NCBI GenBank assembly: GCA_934643185.1
Contig: CAKUBN010000019.1
Coordinates: 1 to 38,123, forward strand
Origin: an uncultured Eubacteriales bacterium
GTDB taxonomy: Bacteria; Bacillota; Clostridia; Oscillospirales; Acutalibacteraceae
DNA length: 38,123 nucleotides
Reading direction: 5' to 3'
Part shown: piece after piece, positions 24,527-32,724 of the stretch
How the letters are laid out: each line of letters opens with the position of its first letter
Numbering within the stretch: position 1 is the stretch's first letter
Notes under the pieces: model-generated
Database searches by the model: none
What the model was told of the DNA's origin: nothing
The model's input: only the letters and a program-made list of their open reading frames with translations
Made by a program: the position numbers and the translations under genes

Positions 24527-25273
24527 TTAATCCAAAAACGTTTTATAAAACTCCAAGGTCTTCGGTACGGTATGTAATGTATGGACAACGTAGCTTTCCG
24601 TTGCGGCGTTCAGAATTTTCAGCGCATCCTCCGGCAGCGAGAAGTTATAGAGCTTCTCAAAATCCACATACGCAATGTGTCGCATGGCGGTCAGCACGCC
24701 CGGCGGCAGCGCGACATACGGTTCATTCGCGCCGTGAAAGCACTTATCGCACAGAATAATGCCCCTTTGCGGCAGAAAGAACATCGTTTCCGCCTCATAC
24801 GCGGCGCAGTTTTCGCACGCGACTAAATTTGGCATATAGCCCGCCGACGAGAGCATACGCAGCTCTGTCACGGACTGCAACAGCCGTATCGGCCGCGTGC
24901 CCTTTGATAAAAAATGCAGGGAATTTAAGATGAGCCGCAGGTATTCCTCGGAATCCGTATCCTCCGGCACCATTAAGTACGCCAGCTCACAGAAATATTG
25001 CGCCAGTGAAAGCGCGGCGATGTCCCGCCGAAGCCCGAAAAAGACCTCGATCGGCTCGGCATCGTCGATCATGTATTTTTCCCGCCCCTTGAAAATAGAA
25101 AGGCGGGAATAGCACAAAAGCTGCGTTGCGGCACTTTTGCTGTCTTTTAAGTTTTTGGCGCGGCGGGCAAATGCGCGCACCACGCCCGCGTCACGCGTCA
25201 GCACCGTGACAAGGCGGTCGCTCTCGCCCACCGTCTGCTCCCGAATGATGAGTCCCTGGGTCTTTACCTGCAT
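24527..25273 (-). CDS. recO: DNA repair protein RecO
   Basis: This 248-residue protein has the RecO OB-fold N-terminus (QVKTQGLIIREQTVGESDRLVTVLT in parts) and the four-cysteine zinc site CENC...CDKC near residues 152-178. RecO loads RecA with RecF and RecR and anneals strands in recombinational repair. The start at 25273 has AGGAG 6 bases upstream and gives the usual N-terminus. Its first 83 bases overlap the end of the yqzL-like gene in another frame. Era lies upstream, as in most Firmicutes. Confidence 0.95.
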   Translation of the reverse strand: MQVKTQGLIIREQTVGESDRLVTVLTRDAGVVRAFARRAKNLKDSKSAATQLLCYSRLSIFKGREKYMIDDAEPIEVFFGLRRDIAALSLAQYFCELAYLMVPEDTDSEEYLRLILNSLHFLSKGTRPIRLLQSVTELRMLSSAGYMPNLVACENCAAYEAETMFFLPQRGIILCDKCFHGANEPYVALPPGVLTAMRHIAYVDFEKLYNFSLPEDALKILNAATESYVVHTLHTVPKTLEFYKTFLD

Positions 25274-25415
25274 CAAAGTCTCCTGCCGTAAAATCCACGT
25301 CGGCAAGCTCCCGGCGTGTAAGCTGCACGTAGCGGATGTAATCCTCCGCCTTGCCGCTTTTATAAAAGCTGTTCCACGCGGCATACGCCGCATTCTGCAT
25401 CGGGGAATTTCGCAT
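25191..25415 (-). CDS. YqzL-like small protein, overlapping recO
   Basis: The 74-residue product has NAAYAAWNSFYKSGKAEDYIRY, written here as two parts of a YqzL-like pattern (W-x2-F-x3-G-x3-Y-x2-Y), and sits in the usual YqzL place between era and recO. The start at 25415 has a very good TAGGAGG site 7 bases away. Bacillus YqzL ends soon after an ADF-type motif. Here the frame runs on past ELADVDF for about 27 residues into recO. The function of YqzL is unknown. I am confident that it is translated but less sure of its extent and family. Confidence 0.68.
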   Translation of the reverse strand: MRNSPMQNAAYAAWNSFYKSGKAEDYIRYVQLTRRELADVDFTAGDFDAGKDPGTHHSGADGGRERPPCHGADA

Positions 25416-25530
25416 ACAAACGCCTCCTAAACCGTATAGCTGTTTTTAGCTTCTGCGGTTTTTGCAGGTTTTATCCGTGGAAACGTCTGTCAATTTCTCA
25501 AAATGTGACCGTTTTCCCGAAAATCACGGT

Positions 25531-26457
25531 TTATTGGTACTGGTCAAAATCGTGTTCGTTAAAACCGAGCTTTGTGAGAATCTGCGGGCGCTGGCGCCAG
25601 TCCTCCTTCACCTTTACCCAAAGGCGCAGGTTGATTTTGCAGCCGAAAAAGCGCTCCATGTCTTCTCTTGCCTTCGAACCGATTTTTTTCAGCATTGCGC
25701 CGCCCTTGCCGATGATGATGCCCTTGTGCGTGGCACGTTCGCAATAGATTGTCGCATCGATTTCCGTCAGGTTGCCGAGGTCGCGCATGCTTTCCGTCAC
25801 GACCGCAACGCCGTGCGGAATCTCTTTATCCGTAAAGCGCAGAATTTTCTCACGCACGATCTCGGACGCAATGACGCGCTCCGGCTGGTCTGTGAGCGTA
25901 TCCTCGGAGAAAAAGTGTCCGCCCGGCTCCGCAAGCGCGATGAGTTCCTCACGCAGTGCGTCCATGCCGTTGCCGTCCTGTGCGGAGACCGGCACCACGG
26001 CCTCAAAATCGTAAAGCGCAGAGAGCTTTGCGATCTGCTCCATCAAAACGCTTTTGTCCTGCAAAAGGTCGATCTTATTGATGGCGAGCAGCGCCGGCAC
26101 GCCTAAATCTTTAAAGCGGTGCACAAGCTCTTCGTCGGCTTTCGAGATTTTCGTGTTCGCCTCCACAACAAGCAGGCAGGCATCCACGTCCGCCACAGAC
26201 GAGGTGACGCTTTTCACCATGTAATCGCCAAGGGAGTTCTTCGGCTTGATGAGGCCCGGCGTATCGATGAACACCAGCTGCGTTTCGCCCTCTGTCCACA
26301 CGCCCATGATGCGCGTGCGGGTCGTCTGCGGCTTATTGGAAACGATGGCGAGCTTTGTGCCGAGCAGGCGGTTCAAAATAGAGGACTTGCCCACGTTCGG
26401 TCTGCCCACAATGGCGATAAACGCCGATTTTTCGTTCATGTAATTTTCTGTATCCAT
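25531..26457 (-). CDS. era: GTPase Era
   Basis: This 308-residue GTPase binds 16S rRNA and helps 30S assembly. It has G1 GRPNVGKS (about residues 18-25), G2 PQTTRTR, G3 DTPG, G4 NKID and a C-terminal KH domain with GIIIGKGGAMLKKIG. The start at 26457 has only a weak GGGA site. An alternative start is ATG 26439, six codons later, which lacks any site. Upstream is dgkA with a 46-base gap; Bacillus has cdd between them, which is missing here. Confidence 0.95.
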   Translation of the reverse strand: MDTENYMNEKSAFIAIVGRPNVGKSSILNRLLGTKLAIVSNKPQTTRTRIMGVWTEGETQLVFIDTPGLIKPKNSLGDYMVKSVTSSVADVDACLLVVEANTKISKADEELVHRFKDLGVPALLAINKIDLLQDKSVLMEQIAKLSALYDFEAVVPVSAQDGNGMDALREELIALAEPGGHFFSEDTLTDQPERVIASEIVREKILRFTDKEIPHGVAVVTESMRDLGNLTEIDATIYCERATHKGIIIGKGGAMLKKIGSKAREDMERFFGCKINLRLWVKVKEDWRQRPQILTKLGFNEHDFDQYQ

Positions 26458-26503
26458 AGTTTTCCCGGGGCACGCAGCCGCGGTTTCCTTTCTTATAATT
26501 TCA

Positions 26504-27010
26504 TCACTTTTTATGAAGCTTTTCCCGTATGCCGCACGGCCCCTTGAAAATAAAGCAAAGTGCCAAAACGAGCGACAAAATGAAAAGCACAAGGTAAAGC
26601 GGGTTTGTGACGATAACCAGAATCAGCGCTAAGATCGCTTTCGGCCGCCACAAAATGGCTATACCGACAAAAGCGGCAAAAACAGCGCACACCAGCACCG
26701 CTCCCGCCGCGATATCTTTTGTTTTACCGATGAGCGGATTATAGCTTTTCTGCGCATAATCACACAGCATCTCAATGGCGGTGTTGAATGCTTCCGCCGC
26801 GATGACAAGTGCGACGGTCAAAAGCAGAACGCCGTATTCGCTGCGCGTTACGCCCAGAAAGGGCGAAAAAAACAAAACGTATACCGCCGCTGTGAGGTGT
26901 ATACGCATGTTTCGCTCCGTTTTCACGGTATGGAAAAATCCGCGCGCGGCGTCGCGAAAGCTATCCGCCTGCGTGCGGGTCTTACCGTTTGTTTTCCAAT
27001 CCGGCACCAT
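26504..27010 (-). CDS. dgkA: Diacylglycerol/undecaprenol kinase
   Basis: The 168-residue membrane protein matches the Gram-positive DgkA family: ARGFFHTVKTERNMRIH, then ALVIAAEAFNTAIEMLCDY with the catalytic Glu residues, and KDIAAGAVLV. Family members in Firmicutes phosphorylate undecaprenol for wall synthesis. The start at 27010 is one base after the ybeY stop (TAACATG), with no own ribosome site, so it likely depends on termination-reinitiation from ybeY. The C-terminus has an extra membrane span (about 130-160) compared with Bacillus DgkA, which is about 123 residues. Confidence 0.9.
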   Translation of the reverse strand: MVPDWKTNGKTRTQADSFRDAARGFFHTVKTERNMRIHLTAAVYVLFFSPFLGVTRSEYGVLLLTVALVIAAEAFNTAIEMLCDYAQKSYNPLIGKTKDIAAGAVLVCAVFAAFVGIAILWRPKAILALILVIVTNPLYLVLFILSLVLALCFIFKGPCGIREKLHKK

Positions 27011-27011
27011 G

Positions 27012-27506
27012 TTAAACAGTGTAGCTGGAAGTGCCCGGCAGGCCGAGCTGCGACATAACGTATTCTTCTTTTTCACGCATGCGCACGCGCTCCATGCCGC
27101 CGTTTTCGTGGTCGTAGCCGAGCAGGTGCAGCATAGAATGCGCCGTAAGGTAGCCGATCTCGCGCTCTAAGCTGTGGCCGTAGCGCTTAGCCTGTGCCAT
27201 TGCCATTTCCACGGAGAGCACAATGTCGCCGAGGATCTTCGCGCCGGTATCGTGGTTAATGTCGTACACGCCGTTCTCGCCCATGGGGAAAGAGAGCACG
27301 TCTGTTGCGGCATCTTTATTGCGGTACTGTGCGTTCAGCTCGCGAATCTGCTCATTGTCCACGAATGTCACGCTGATTTCAGCGGAATCCTCAAACTTCT
27401 CCATCCGCAGAACCGCGTGGCAGCAGCGACGGATGAGCATGCGCACACCGGTCGGGACCTTTACCGCTTTCTGGTTGTTTGTGATGATGACTCTGATTTT
27501 TTCCAT
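27012..27506 (-). CDS. ybeY: Endoribonuclease YbeY, rRNA maturation factor
   Basis: This 164-residue protein has the family zinc site HSMLHLLGYDHE (H-x3-H-x5-H) near residues 132-143 and LNAQYRNKDAATDVLSFPM earlier, in the usual order. YbeY processes 16S rRNA and takes part in ribosome quality control. The start has AAAGGA 9 bases upstream. It follows phoH by 24 bases. In Bacillus yqfF (pgpH) lies between phoH and ybeY, but here it does not. Confidence 0.95.
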   Translation of the reverse strand: MEKIRVIITNNQKAVKVPTGVRMLIRRCCHAVLRMEKFEDSAEISVTFVDNEQIRELNAQYRNKDAATDVLSFPMGENGVYDINHDTGAKILGDIVLSVEMAMAQAKRYGHSLEREIGYLTAHSMLHLLGYDHENGGMERVRMREKEEYVMSQLGLPGTSSYTV

Positions 27507-27530
27507 ATGCTAAAATCCTTTCGATAGGGG

Positions 27531-28484
27531 TTATTTTGCTGCGGACGCTTTTTCATACGCCCGAATGATATCCTGCACCAAGCGATGGCGCACAACGTCT
27601 TTTTCCGTAAAGCGGAAAACGGAAATGTCATCCACATTGCGCAGCACACGCATCGCGTCCTTCAGGCCAGAGCGTCTGCCGTCCGGCAGGTCGATCTGCG
27701 TGATATCGCCTGTGATGACCATTTTGGAGTTGAAGCCGAGACGCGTCAGGAACATTTTCATCTGCTCGCAGGTGGTGTTCTGCGCCTCATCCAGAATGAT
27801 AAAGCTGTCGTCGAGCGTTCTGCCGCGCATGTACGCAAGCGGCGCTACCTCAATGCTGCCGCGTTCCACAAGGCGGGCGTACGATTCCGCGCCGAGCATG
27901 TCGAACAGCGCATCGTAAAGCGGGCGCAAGTACGGGTCTACCTTCTGCTGCAGATCACCGGGCAGAAAGCCCAGCTTCTCACCGGCCTCTACGGCGGGGC
28001 GCGTCAAAATGATGCGGTTCACCTGCTGCGCACGGAACGCCGTCACGGCCATGGCGACCGCAAGGTACGTTTTGCCGGTGCCCGCGGGGCCAACACCGAT
28101 GGTGATGGTGTTGTTGCGGATGTTGTCGCAATAATTTTTCTGGCCGACCGTTTTGGGCTTTACGGGCTTGCCTTTTGCCGTGATGCAGATGCAGCCGTCC
28201 GTAAGCGGCGCCATCTGCGCTTCACTGTCTTCCAGCACCATATCGATGCAATAGCCGACGTTTTGGTCGTTTAGGACCTCGCCCTTTTCGATAAGGCGCA
28301 GAAGGCTTTCCGCCGCGCGCACGGCGCGTGAAACGCCCGGCTCCTCGCCGATGACGTGAATCTGCGAATCGCGGCAGGAAAAAGTCACACCGAATGCCTT
28401 TTCCAGTCGCTTCGCGTTCACATCAAAGCTGCCGAAAAGCTCTGCCGCGTATTCTGCTTTGTCTACATGAATGCTTCTTTCCAA
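27531..28484 (-). CDS. PhoH-like ATPase
   Basis: The 317-residue protein has an N-terminal segment with a KH-like part and a PhoH ATPase core. Walker A is GPAGTGKT, followed by ILTRPAVEAGEKLGFLPGDL and IILDEAQNTT, and VITGDITQIDLP. PhoH proteins are probable RNA-linked ATPases/helicases, often tied to YbeY. The start is called at TTG 28484, since AAAAGGAG lies 6 bases before it. The more distant GTG at 28505 has no ribosome site and would place that site inside the gene. An extended -10 promoter at 28551 precedes it. Confidence 0.92.
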   Translation of the reverse strand: MERSIHVDKAEYAAELFGSFDVNAKRLEKAFGVTFSCRDSQIHVIGEEPGVSRAVRAAESLLRLIEKGEVLNDQNVGYCIDMVLEDSEAQMAPLTDGCICITAKGKPVKPKTVGQKNYCDNIRNNTITIGVGPAGTGKTYLAVAMAVTAFRAQQVNRIILTRPAVEAGEKLGFLPGDLQQKVDPYLRPLYDALFDMLGAESYARLVERGSIEVAPLAYMRGRTLDDSFIILDEAQNTTCEQMKMFLTRLGFNSKMVITGDITQIDLPDGRRSGLKDAMRVLRNVDDISVFRFTEKDVVRHRLVQDIIRAYEKASAAK

Positions 28485-28550
28485 ATCGTTCTCCTTTTGC
28501 CGCACAGCCCCAAAAAGCAGTGCAGTCTAAAAAACCGAATTTCCTGTTTT

Positions 28551-28559
28551 ATTATAGCA
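28551..28559 (-). promoter_or_regulatory. Extended -10 promoter of phoH and downstream genes
   Basis: On the minus strand TATGCTATAAT combines a perfect -10 with TGn. No good -35 is found at 17 bases. This would allow phoH-ybeY-dgkA-era-recO to be made in vegetative cells apart from the sporulation genes yqfCD. Confidence 0.55.
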
Positions 28560-28598
28560 TAAGTGTTCCCAATGTGGTTATGAAATTTTCAACGAAAT

Positions 28599-29846
28599 TT
28601 AGCCGTTTCCCTGTACATTTCCGACAAATACCCCTATATTCTCCGGATCTTCAGGCTCTTCAGGCAGGGTGAGCGGCGCCTCCTGCGCAATGTTTTCAAG
28701 ACATACGCACCGGGACGTGACGTAAACCGCGCCGCCTTTTGTCTGATATGTGATGTTTTCCGTAAGCACACGCCCGTCTTCTCCAAGCGCAAGCTTTTGC
28801 AGCTGATGCAGATTTTCAAGCGCGCGGCGCTGCGCTTCTTCCTCCGTGAACGTAACGGGCACGGTCTCCTCCTCATATACGCGCACCGTTTCCACCCACA
28901 GCGGCAACGTGTGCCCCTGCAAAACGAACGGCGTGCGGGTGTATGCCGTCTGGCCTTTCGGCGCGCCGGAAAGCGAGAGCGGCACGCGCACGCCCAAAAT
29001 ATACAGCGCGCGCTGTGTACCGAGGTCCGTTTCGCGCACCGTTTCGGTACTAAGCGGACAGGATGCCGTGAATGTGCGCTGCGTCTCCGCCAGAATCTCC
29101 GCACGGGCGCGGGTGTAAAAACAGCGCACAGGGTTGTATTCCGGGTCATACGGGTCGCCCACCTGTGTGATGCCGGAAACGAGCACCTGCCCCGCGGCGC
29201 AGGCAGAACCGACTTTCACGAGCACCGTGCCGTTTTGCGCCGTGATAGAATGGATGAGCCCCGCGCGTGACGCGACGATGTCCCCCGTACCGTCGTGCTC
29301 CGCGCCCTCCGCCTTTGTGACGGACGTGCGCAGCTCAAGCTGTACGGTGCAACCCTCCGTGTTGAACGATGCCCACGAAAGCTCCGGCAGCTCCTCCAAA
29401 AGCGCGACAGAGGCCAAAGCGGTATCGGTGCTTCGCGGCGCGCCGATATACACGCCAACGCGCTTTGCTGCCGCCAAAATTTCGCTTTCGGCATACGGAA
29501 TATCTTCACCGGAGATCGTCATCTCCCAGTAAAAGCCGGAAAGGAACAGCATCAGCGCCACGCCGAGCGCCGTGCCAAGCAAAAGTCCCGGTCGGCGCAG
29601 CATGCGGCGGAACCGAAACGGGAAGCCGCTTTTCTCTGCAAGCTTCACCCGCGCGTGCGTGCGTTGTTTGATCTTATGCAGCTTTTTGTAGTCCTTCGCA
29701 TACAAGGTGAAAAGCACGTCTTTCCCATCCTTTTGAAGTCGAATGGGGCGCAGACCCGTTTTCACCGCAATGTTCATAAACCGTGCCGTATCGCCCGAAA
29801 CACGCGCCGTTGCCGTGCCGAGCACCCAATGCGTGATTTTCTTCAT
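28599..29846 (-). CDS. yqfD: Sporulation protein YqfD
   Basis: This 415-residue membrane protein matches YqfD. The cytosolic N-terminus has ARFMNIAVKTGLRPIRL, one membrane segment at about residues 90-110 (LLLGTALGVALMLFLSGFYWEM in parts), and an outside domain with RVGVYIGAPRSTDT, then ASRAGLIHSITAQNGTVLVKVG in parts. YqfD is needed for efficient sporulation in Bacillus and Clostridium; its mechanism is not settled. It overlaps yqfC by ATGA, so translation is coupled. A sigma-E-like promoter precedes yqfC. Confidence 0.93.
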   Translation of the reverse strand: MKKITHWVLGTATARVSGDTARFMNIAVKTGLRPIRLQKDGKDVLFTLYAKDYKKLHKIKQRTHARVKLAEKSGFPFRFRRMLRRPGLLLGTALGVALMLFLSGFYWEMTISGEDIPYAESEILAAAKRVGVYIGAPRSTDTALASVALLEELPELSWASFNTEGCTVQLELRTSVTKAEGAEHDGTGDIVASRAGLIHSITAQNGTVLVKVGSACAAGQVLVSGITQVGDPYDPEYNPVRCFYTRARAEILAETQRTFTASCPLSTETVRETDLGTQRALYILGVRVPLSLSGAPKGQTAYTRTPFVLQGHTLPLWVETVRVYEEETVPVTFTEEEAQRRALENLHQLQKLALGEDGRVLTENITYQTKGGAVYVTSRCVCLENIAQEAPLTLPEEPEDPENIGVFVGNVQGNG

Positions 29847-30088
29847 GCGAACCTCACCGCCTCAATATGTCCCGTGATCACCGCGCCGTCCTCTTCAAGA
29901 CACAAAAGCCGTAAGCTTTTCCCCTCCACCCACACGGCGCGCCGCCCGCAGCGCAGGCCGATCTTTTCCGTTTCGTATTCGATTACGCCGTCACAACCCT
30001 CTAAAATAAGCTTCGCCGTGCCGAGAATCTCCGTGCGGATCGTGCCGTCCTGCATGGCATAGCGCAGCTTATCTGCAAGCTCACCCAT
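29843..30088 (-). CDS. yqfC: Sporulation protein YqfC
   Basis: This 81-residue protein has the YqfC features ILEGCDGVIEYETEKIGLR in the middle and GHIEAVRF at the C-terminus. YqfC is a conserved partner of YqfD in spore formers. The start at 30088 follows AGAGGGTGG. It diverges from the spoVV/ylbJ gene over a shared 80-base region with sigma-E-like elements in both directions. The family is known for its genetic role only. Confidence 0.9.
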   Translation of the reverse strand: MGELADKLRYAMQDGTIRTEILGTAKLILEGCDGVIEYETEKIGLRCGRRAVWVEGKSLRLLCLEEDGAVITGHIEAVRFA

Positions 30089-30118
30089 GCGCCCACCCTC
30101 TTTCTTTTTACTCCTCTA

Positions 30119-30148
30119 TACGTATGTGCGGAAAAACACGCATATACT
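30119..30148. promoter_or_regulatory. Symmetric divergent sigma-E-like sporulation promoter
   Basis: Leftward it reads AGTATATG, 14 bp, CATACGTA. Rightward it reads TACGTATG, 14 bp, CATATACT. Both resemble sigma-E (-35 with ATAT, -10 CATACA-T, about 14 bp apart), so the same 30 bp can serve yqfC and ylbJ. Both neighbours are mother-cell sporulation genes. Confidence 0.55.
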
Positions 30149-30169
30149 TTTTCAAAAGGAGGGTTCACC

Positions 30170-31348
30170 GTGTCGAAGCATACAGAACACATCGCTTTTT
30201 TCATTCGCCAAAAATTGCAGCTTCCGGCGCTTTATGTCCGCGCCGCCGCGCTTTTACTGCTCGCCTTGCTCCTGCTCAGGCACCGCACCGCTGCCGCCGC
30301 AGGCGTTGTCAGCGGCATCCACACATGCCTCGGCACGCTGATTCCCTCGCTGTTCCCGTTTATTTTACTCGCGTGCCTATGCACGAACAGCCGCGCGGCG
30401 CAGGTTTTGTTCCGCCCGTTTTCCCCTGTGATGCGCCATGTGTTCCGCCTGCCCGCCTGCGCCGCGCCCGCCGTTTTGCTGGGGCTCACCGCAGGCTACC
30501 CCACCGGCGCGAAAATCACCGCAAATTTGTATGCGGCGGGAAAGCTCACAAGGGCGCAGGCCGCGCGGCTTTTATGCTTCTGCACCGCGCCGGGCTACGC
30601 GTTTGCAGCGGCCTACACAGGCGGATTGCTGCTTAGAAATGCACGTCTTGGGCTAAACTTGTTTTTCGCCTGCGCCCTTGCGCCGCTTTTCTTAGGACTT
30701 ATTTTATCGCGCTTTGCCGAAAAGCCCGTAAAAACCGCCGAGCCGACCACAGCCACCCCCGGCGGTATCGTCTCCGCCGTGCAGGACGGCATAAAAGCCA
30801 CCGTTTCCCTTTGCGGGTTCGTCATCGTGTTTTCCATGCTCTTAGCCGTTCTGCACGCGGCCGGTGTTTTTCAGCTTTTATGCGGGTTTCTCTCCCGCTT
30901 TGGGCTCACTGTGCCGCTTTCCAGCGCATTACTGACGATGGGTTTAGAGATCACCGCCGGGGTCTCGCAGTGCGTATACTGGCGCTTGCCCATATACGTT
31001 TTGGCGTTCGGGCTCGGGTTTTCCGGCGTTTGCATCCACTTGCAGGTCTTCTCGTTTTTCCACAACACGGGGCTGCCGCTGTCGAAAACGAGATATGTTC
31101 TTGCGCGCTTTTTAAACGGCCTGCTTTCCGCCGCGTTTTATCTGCTGCTTTCGCACTTTTTCCCGGCGAACACCTCTGCCGCCGTGGAGACTGCGCCCCT
31201 TACCACCGCGCCCACGGCGGGCAGTACGGCGGCCTCCTTGGCGCTCATTGCGCTTTCTGTGTTTTTCCTGTTCACGTGCATTCTTCGCAGCGGAAAAACG
31301 CCGTCGAAAATTTGTGGTGGAAATTCCACCGGGAAAATGCTACAATGA
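30170..31348 (+). CDS. ylbJ: Sporulation integral membrane protein YlbJ (SpoVV)
   Basis: This 392-residue polytopic protein has the nucleoside-recognition (Gate) fold typical of YlbJ: LIPSLFPFILLACL, LGLTAGYPTGAKITANL (about residues 105-121), FCTAPGYAFAA and the mirrored half LTMGLEITAGVSQC. In Bacillus, SpoVV/YlbJ is a mother-cell protein that moves dipicolinic acid toward the forespore. The start is GTG at 30170, with AAAAGGAGGG 6 bases before it. The C-terminus beyond the last span is Thr/Ala-rich. Its divergence from yqfC and the shared sigma-E-like promoter fit the sporulation role. Confidence 0.9.
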   Translation: MSKHTEHIAFFIRQKLQLPALYVRAAALLLLALLLLRHRTAAAAGVVSGIHTCLGTLIPSLFPFILLACLCTNSRAAQVLFRPFSPVMRHVFRLPACAAPAVLLGLTAGYPTGAKITANLYAAGKLTRAQAARLLCFCTAPGYAFAAAYTGGLLLRNARLGLNLFFACALAPLFLGLILSRFAEKPVKTAEPTTATPGGIVSAVQDGIKATVSLCGFVIVFSMLLAVLHAAGVFQLLCGFLSRFGLTVPLSSALLTMGLEITAGVSQCVYWRLPIYVLAFGLGFSGVCIHLQVFSFFHNTGLPLSKTRYVLARFLNGLLSAAFYLLLSHFFPANTSAAVETAPLTTAPTAGSTAASLALIALSVFFLFTCILRSGKTPSKICGGNSTGKMLQ

Positions 31349-31377
31349 GAAAAACCTGAAAACCGGAGGCGACGAAA

Positions 31378-31602
31378 TTGTTCGGACGCAAAAAGAAAAA
31401 GCAAACTCCTGCGCTGTTTGGCAGCCGCATTGAGCCGGACTGCGCTTACTGCGCGTTTAACGCAGACGGCGTGCAGAAAAAATGTCTTGCCGGGCAAAAC
31501 GGCGCAGACCATTGCGCAAAATTTCAATATGACCCGCTGCGCCGCGAGCCGAAAAGTGAAAGAAAGCTCGGGCAGTACAGCGCCGAGGAATTCAAACTAT
31601 GA
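31378..31602 (+). CDS. Small cysteine-containing protein of unknown function
   Basis: The 74-residue basic protein starts FGRKKKKQ and has the cysteine pattern C-x2-C-x9-C-x9-C within DCAYCAFNAD, KKCLAG and HCAKFQYDPLRREP. This suggests a small zinc- or Fe-S-binding fold. I do not recognise a named family. Its start is TTG 31378, with GGAGG 8 bases upstream and no nearby ATG in frame. The stop overlaps the next start as ATGA, so it is coupled to the DUF3810 gene and probably works near it or is regulated with it. Confidence 0.7.
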   Translation: MFGRKKKKQTPALFGSRIEPDCAYCAFNADGVQKKCLAGQNGADHCAKFQYDPLRREPKSERKLGQYSAEEFKL

Positions 31603-32702
31603 AAACTTGTCTTAAAGCGTTTCGCTTAAAGCGCTTTTGGCTGCTGCTTTTATTGCCCGCGGCGTTTCTTTTGGACTTCGCCGCACGGCAGAGCGCCGAT
31701 TTTGCCGAGTGGTACGCCGTGACGATCTACCCCGTATACGCGCAGTTTTTCTCCGCCATTACGGGCGTCGTCCCGTTTTCCATCGGCGAATTTTGTCTGA
31801 TCGCACTGGCGATTTTTATCGTCCTCTATCTCATCCACGGCATTTATAAGCTCATTCGCTATAAAAAGGATCGTTTTGCGTACGCGGTGCGGTTTTTGTC
31901 GGTTCCTGTCCTCATCGCCACGTGCATCGCGTTTTTGTGCGTGACAAACTACGGCACAAACCACCGCCGTTACAGCTTTGCCGCCGTCAGCGGCCTCACC
32001 GTGCGGGATTCCTCTGCCGAGGAGCTCTACAACGTGTGCGTGTATTTAATTAACGAAGCGAACACTCTGCGCGAAAACCTGCCCGAGGACGAAAACGGCG
32101 TATTTCAGCTTTCAAACGATGTTTTTTTCGACGCAAATGAAGCGAAATCGTCGTTCAACAGCCTAAACGATACGTATTCCACACTTTACACGAACGGCAA
32201 GCCGAAGCCTGTGCTGTTCTCGGAAGTGATGTCGTACCTTGACATCAGCGGTATTTACTGCCCATTCACGTTTGAAGCGAACGTCAACGTCCACATGAAC
32301 GACGTGCTGATCCCCGTGACGATGTGCCACGAGCTTTCGCACCTTTCCGGCTACATGCGCGAGGACGAAGCGAATTTCATCGCGTTTTTGGCGTGCCTGC
32401 AAAGCGACGACCCGGAGTTTCGGTACAGCGGCGTGTATCTTGCATCCGTCCACGCAATGAACGCTTTGCTCACCGTGGACAGCGACCTGTGGAACCAGGC
32501 GGACGCTTTAAAAAGTGACGCGCTGCACCGCGATATTCAGTCGAACAACGCCTACTGGAAGCAGTACGAAACGCCCGTGTCCGAGGTCTCCGACCGTGTG
32601 AACGACGCGTATTTAAAGGCCCACGGGCAGGAAAACGTCCTGCGCTCCTATGGCAGAATGGTTGATCTGCTCCTCGCCTATTACCGCGACGAGCTGCAAT
32701 AA
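31599..32702 (+). CDS. DUF3810-family membrane metalloprotease-like protein
   Basis: This 367-residue protein has three membrane segments (about 12-28, 62-84 and 99-116) and an outside or soluble domain with MCHELSHLSGYMREDEANFIAF in two parts. This gives HExxH at about 244-248 plus a following EDEAN motif that could supply the third zinc ligand. That fits a zinc peptidase of the DUF3810 family; no substrate is known. It is translationally coupled to the small Cys protein upstream. The start has no strong ribosome site of its own, as expected for coupling. Confidence 0.85.
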   Translation: MKTCLKAFRLKRFWLLLLLPAAFLLDFAARQSADFAEWYAVTIYPVYAQFFSAITGVVPFSIGEFCLIALAIFIVLYLIHGIYKLIRYKKDRFAYAVRFLSVPVLIATCIAFLCVTNYGTNHRRYSFAAVSGLTVRDSSAEELYNVCVYLINEANTLRENLPEDENGVFQLSNDVFFDANEAKSSFNSLNDTYSTLYTNGKPKPVLFSEVMSYLDISGIYCPFTFEANVNVHMNDVLIPVTMCHELSHLSGYMREDEANFIAFLACLQSDDPEFRYSGVYLASVHAMNALLTVDSDLWNQADALKSDALHRDIQSNNAYWKQYETPVSEVSDRVNDAYLKAHGQENVLRSYGRMVDLLLAYYRDELQ

Positions 32703-32724
32703 ATATAATTTTGAGGGTTTCTCT

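Noticed and set aside
24292..24759. Plus-strand open frame across the mutS2-recO junction
   Set aside because: It is antisense to two well-supported genes and its translation shows no recognisable features.
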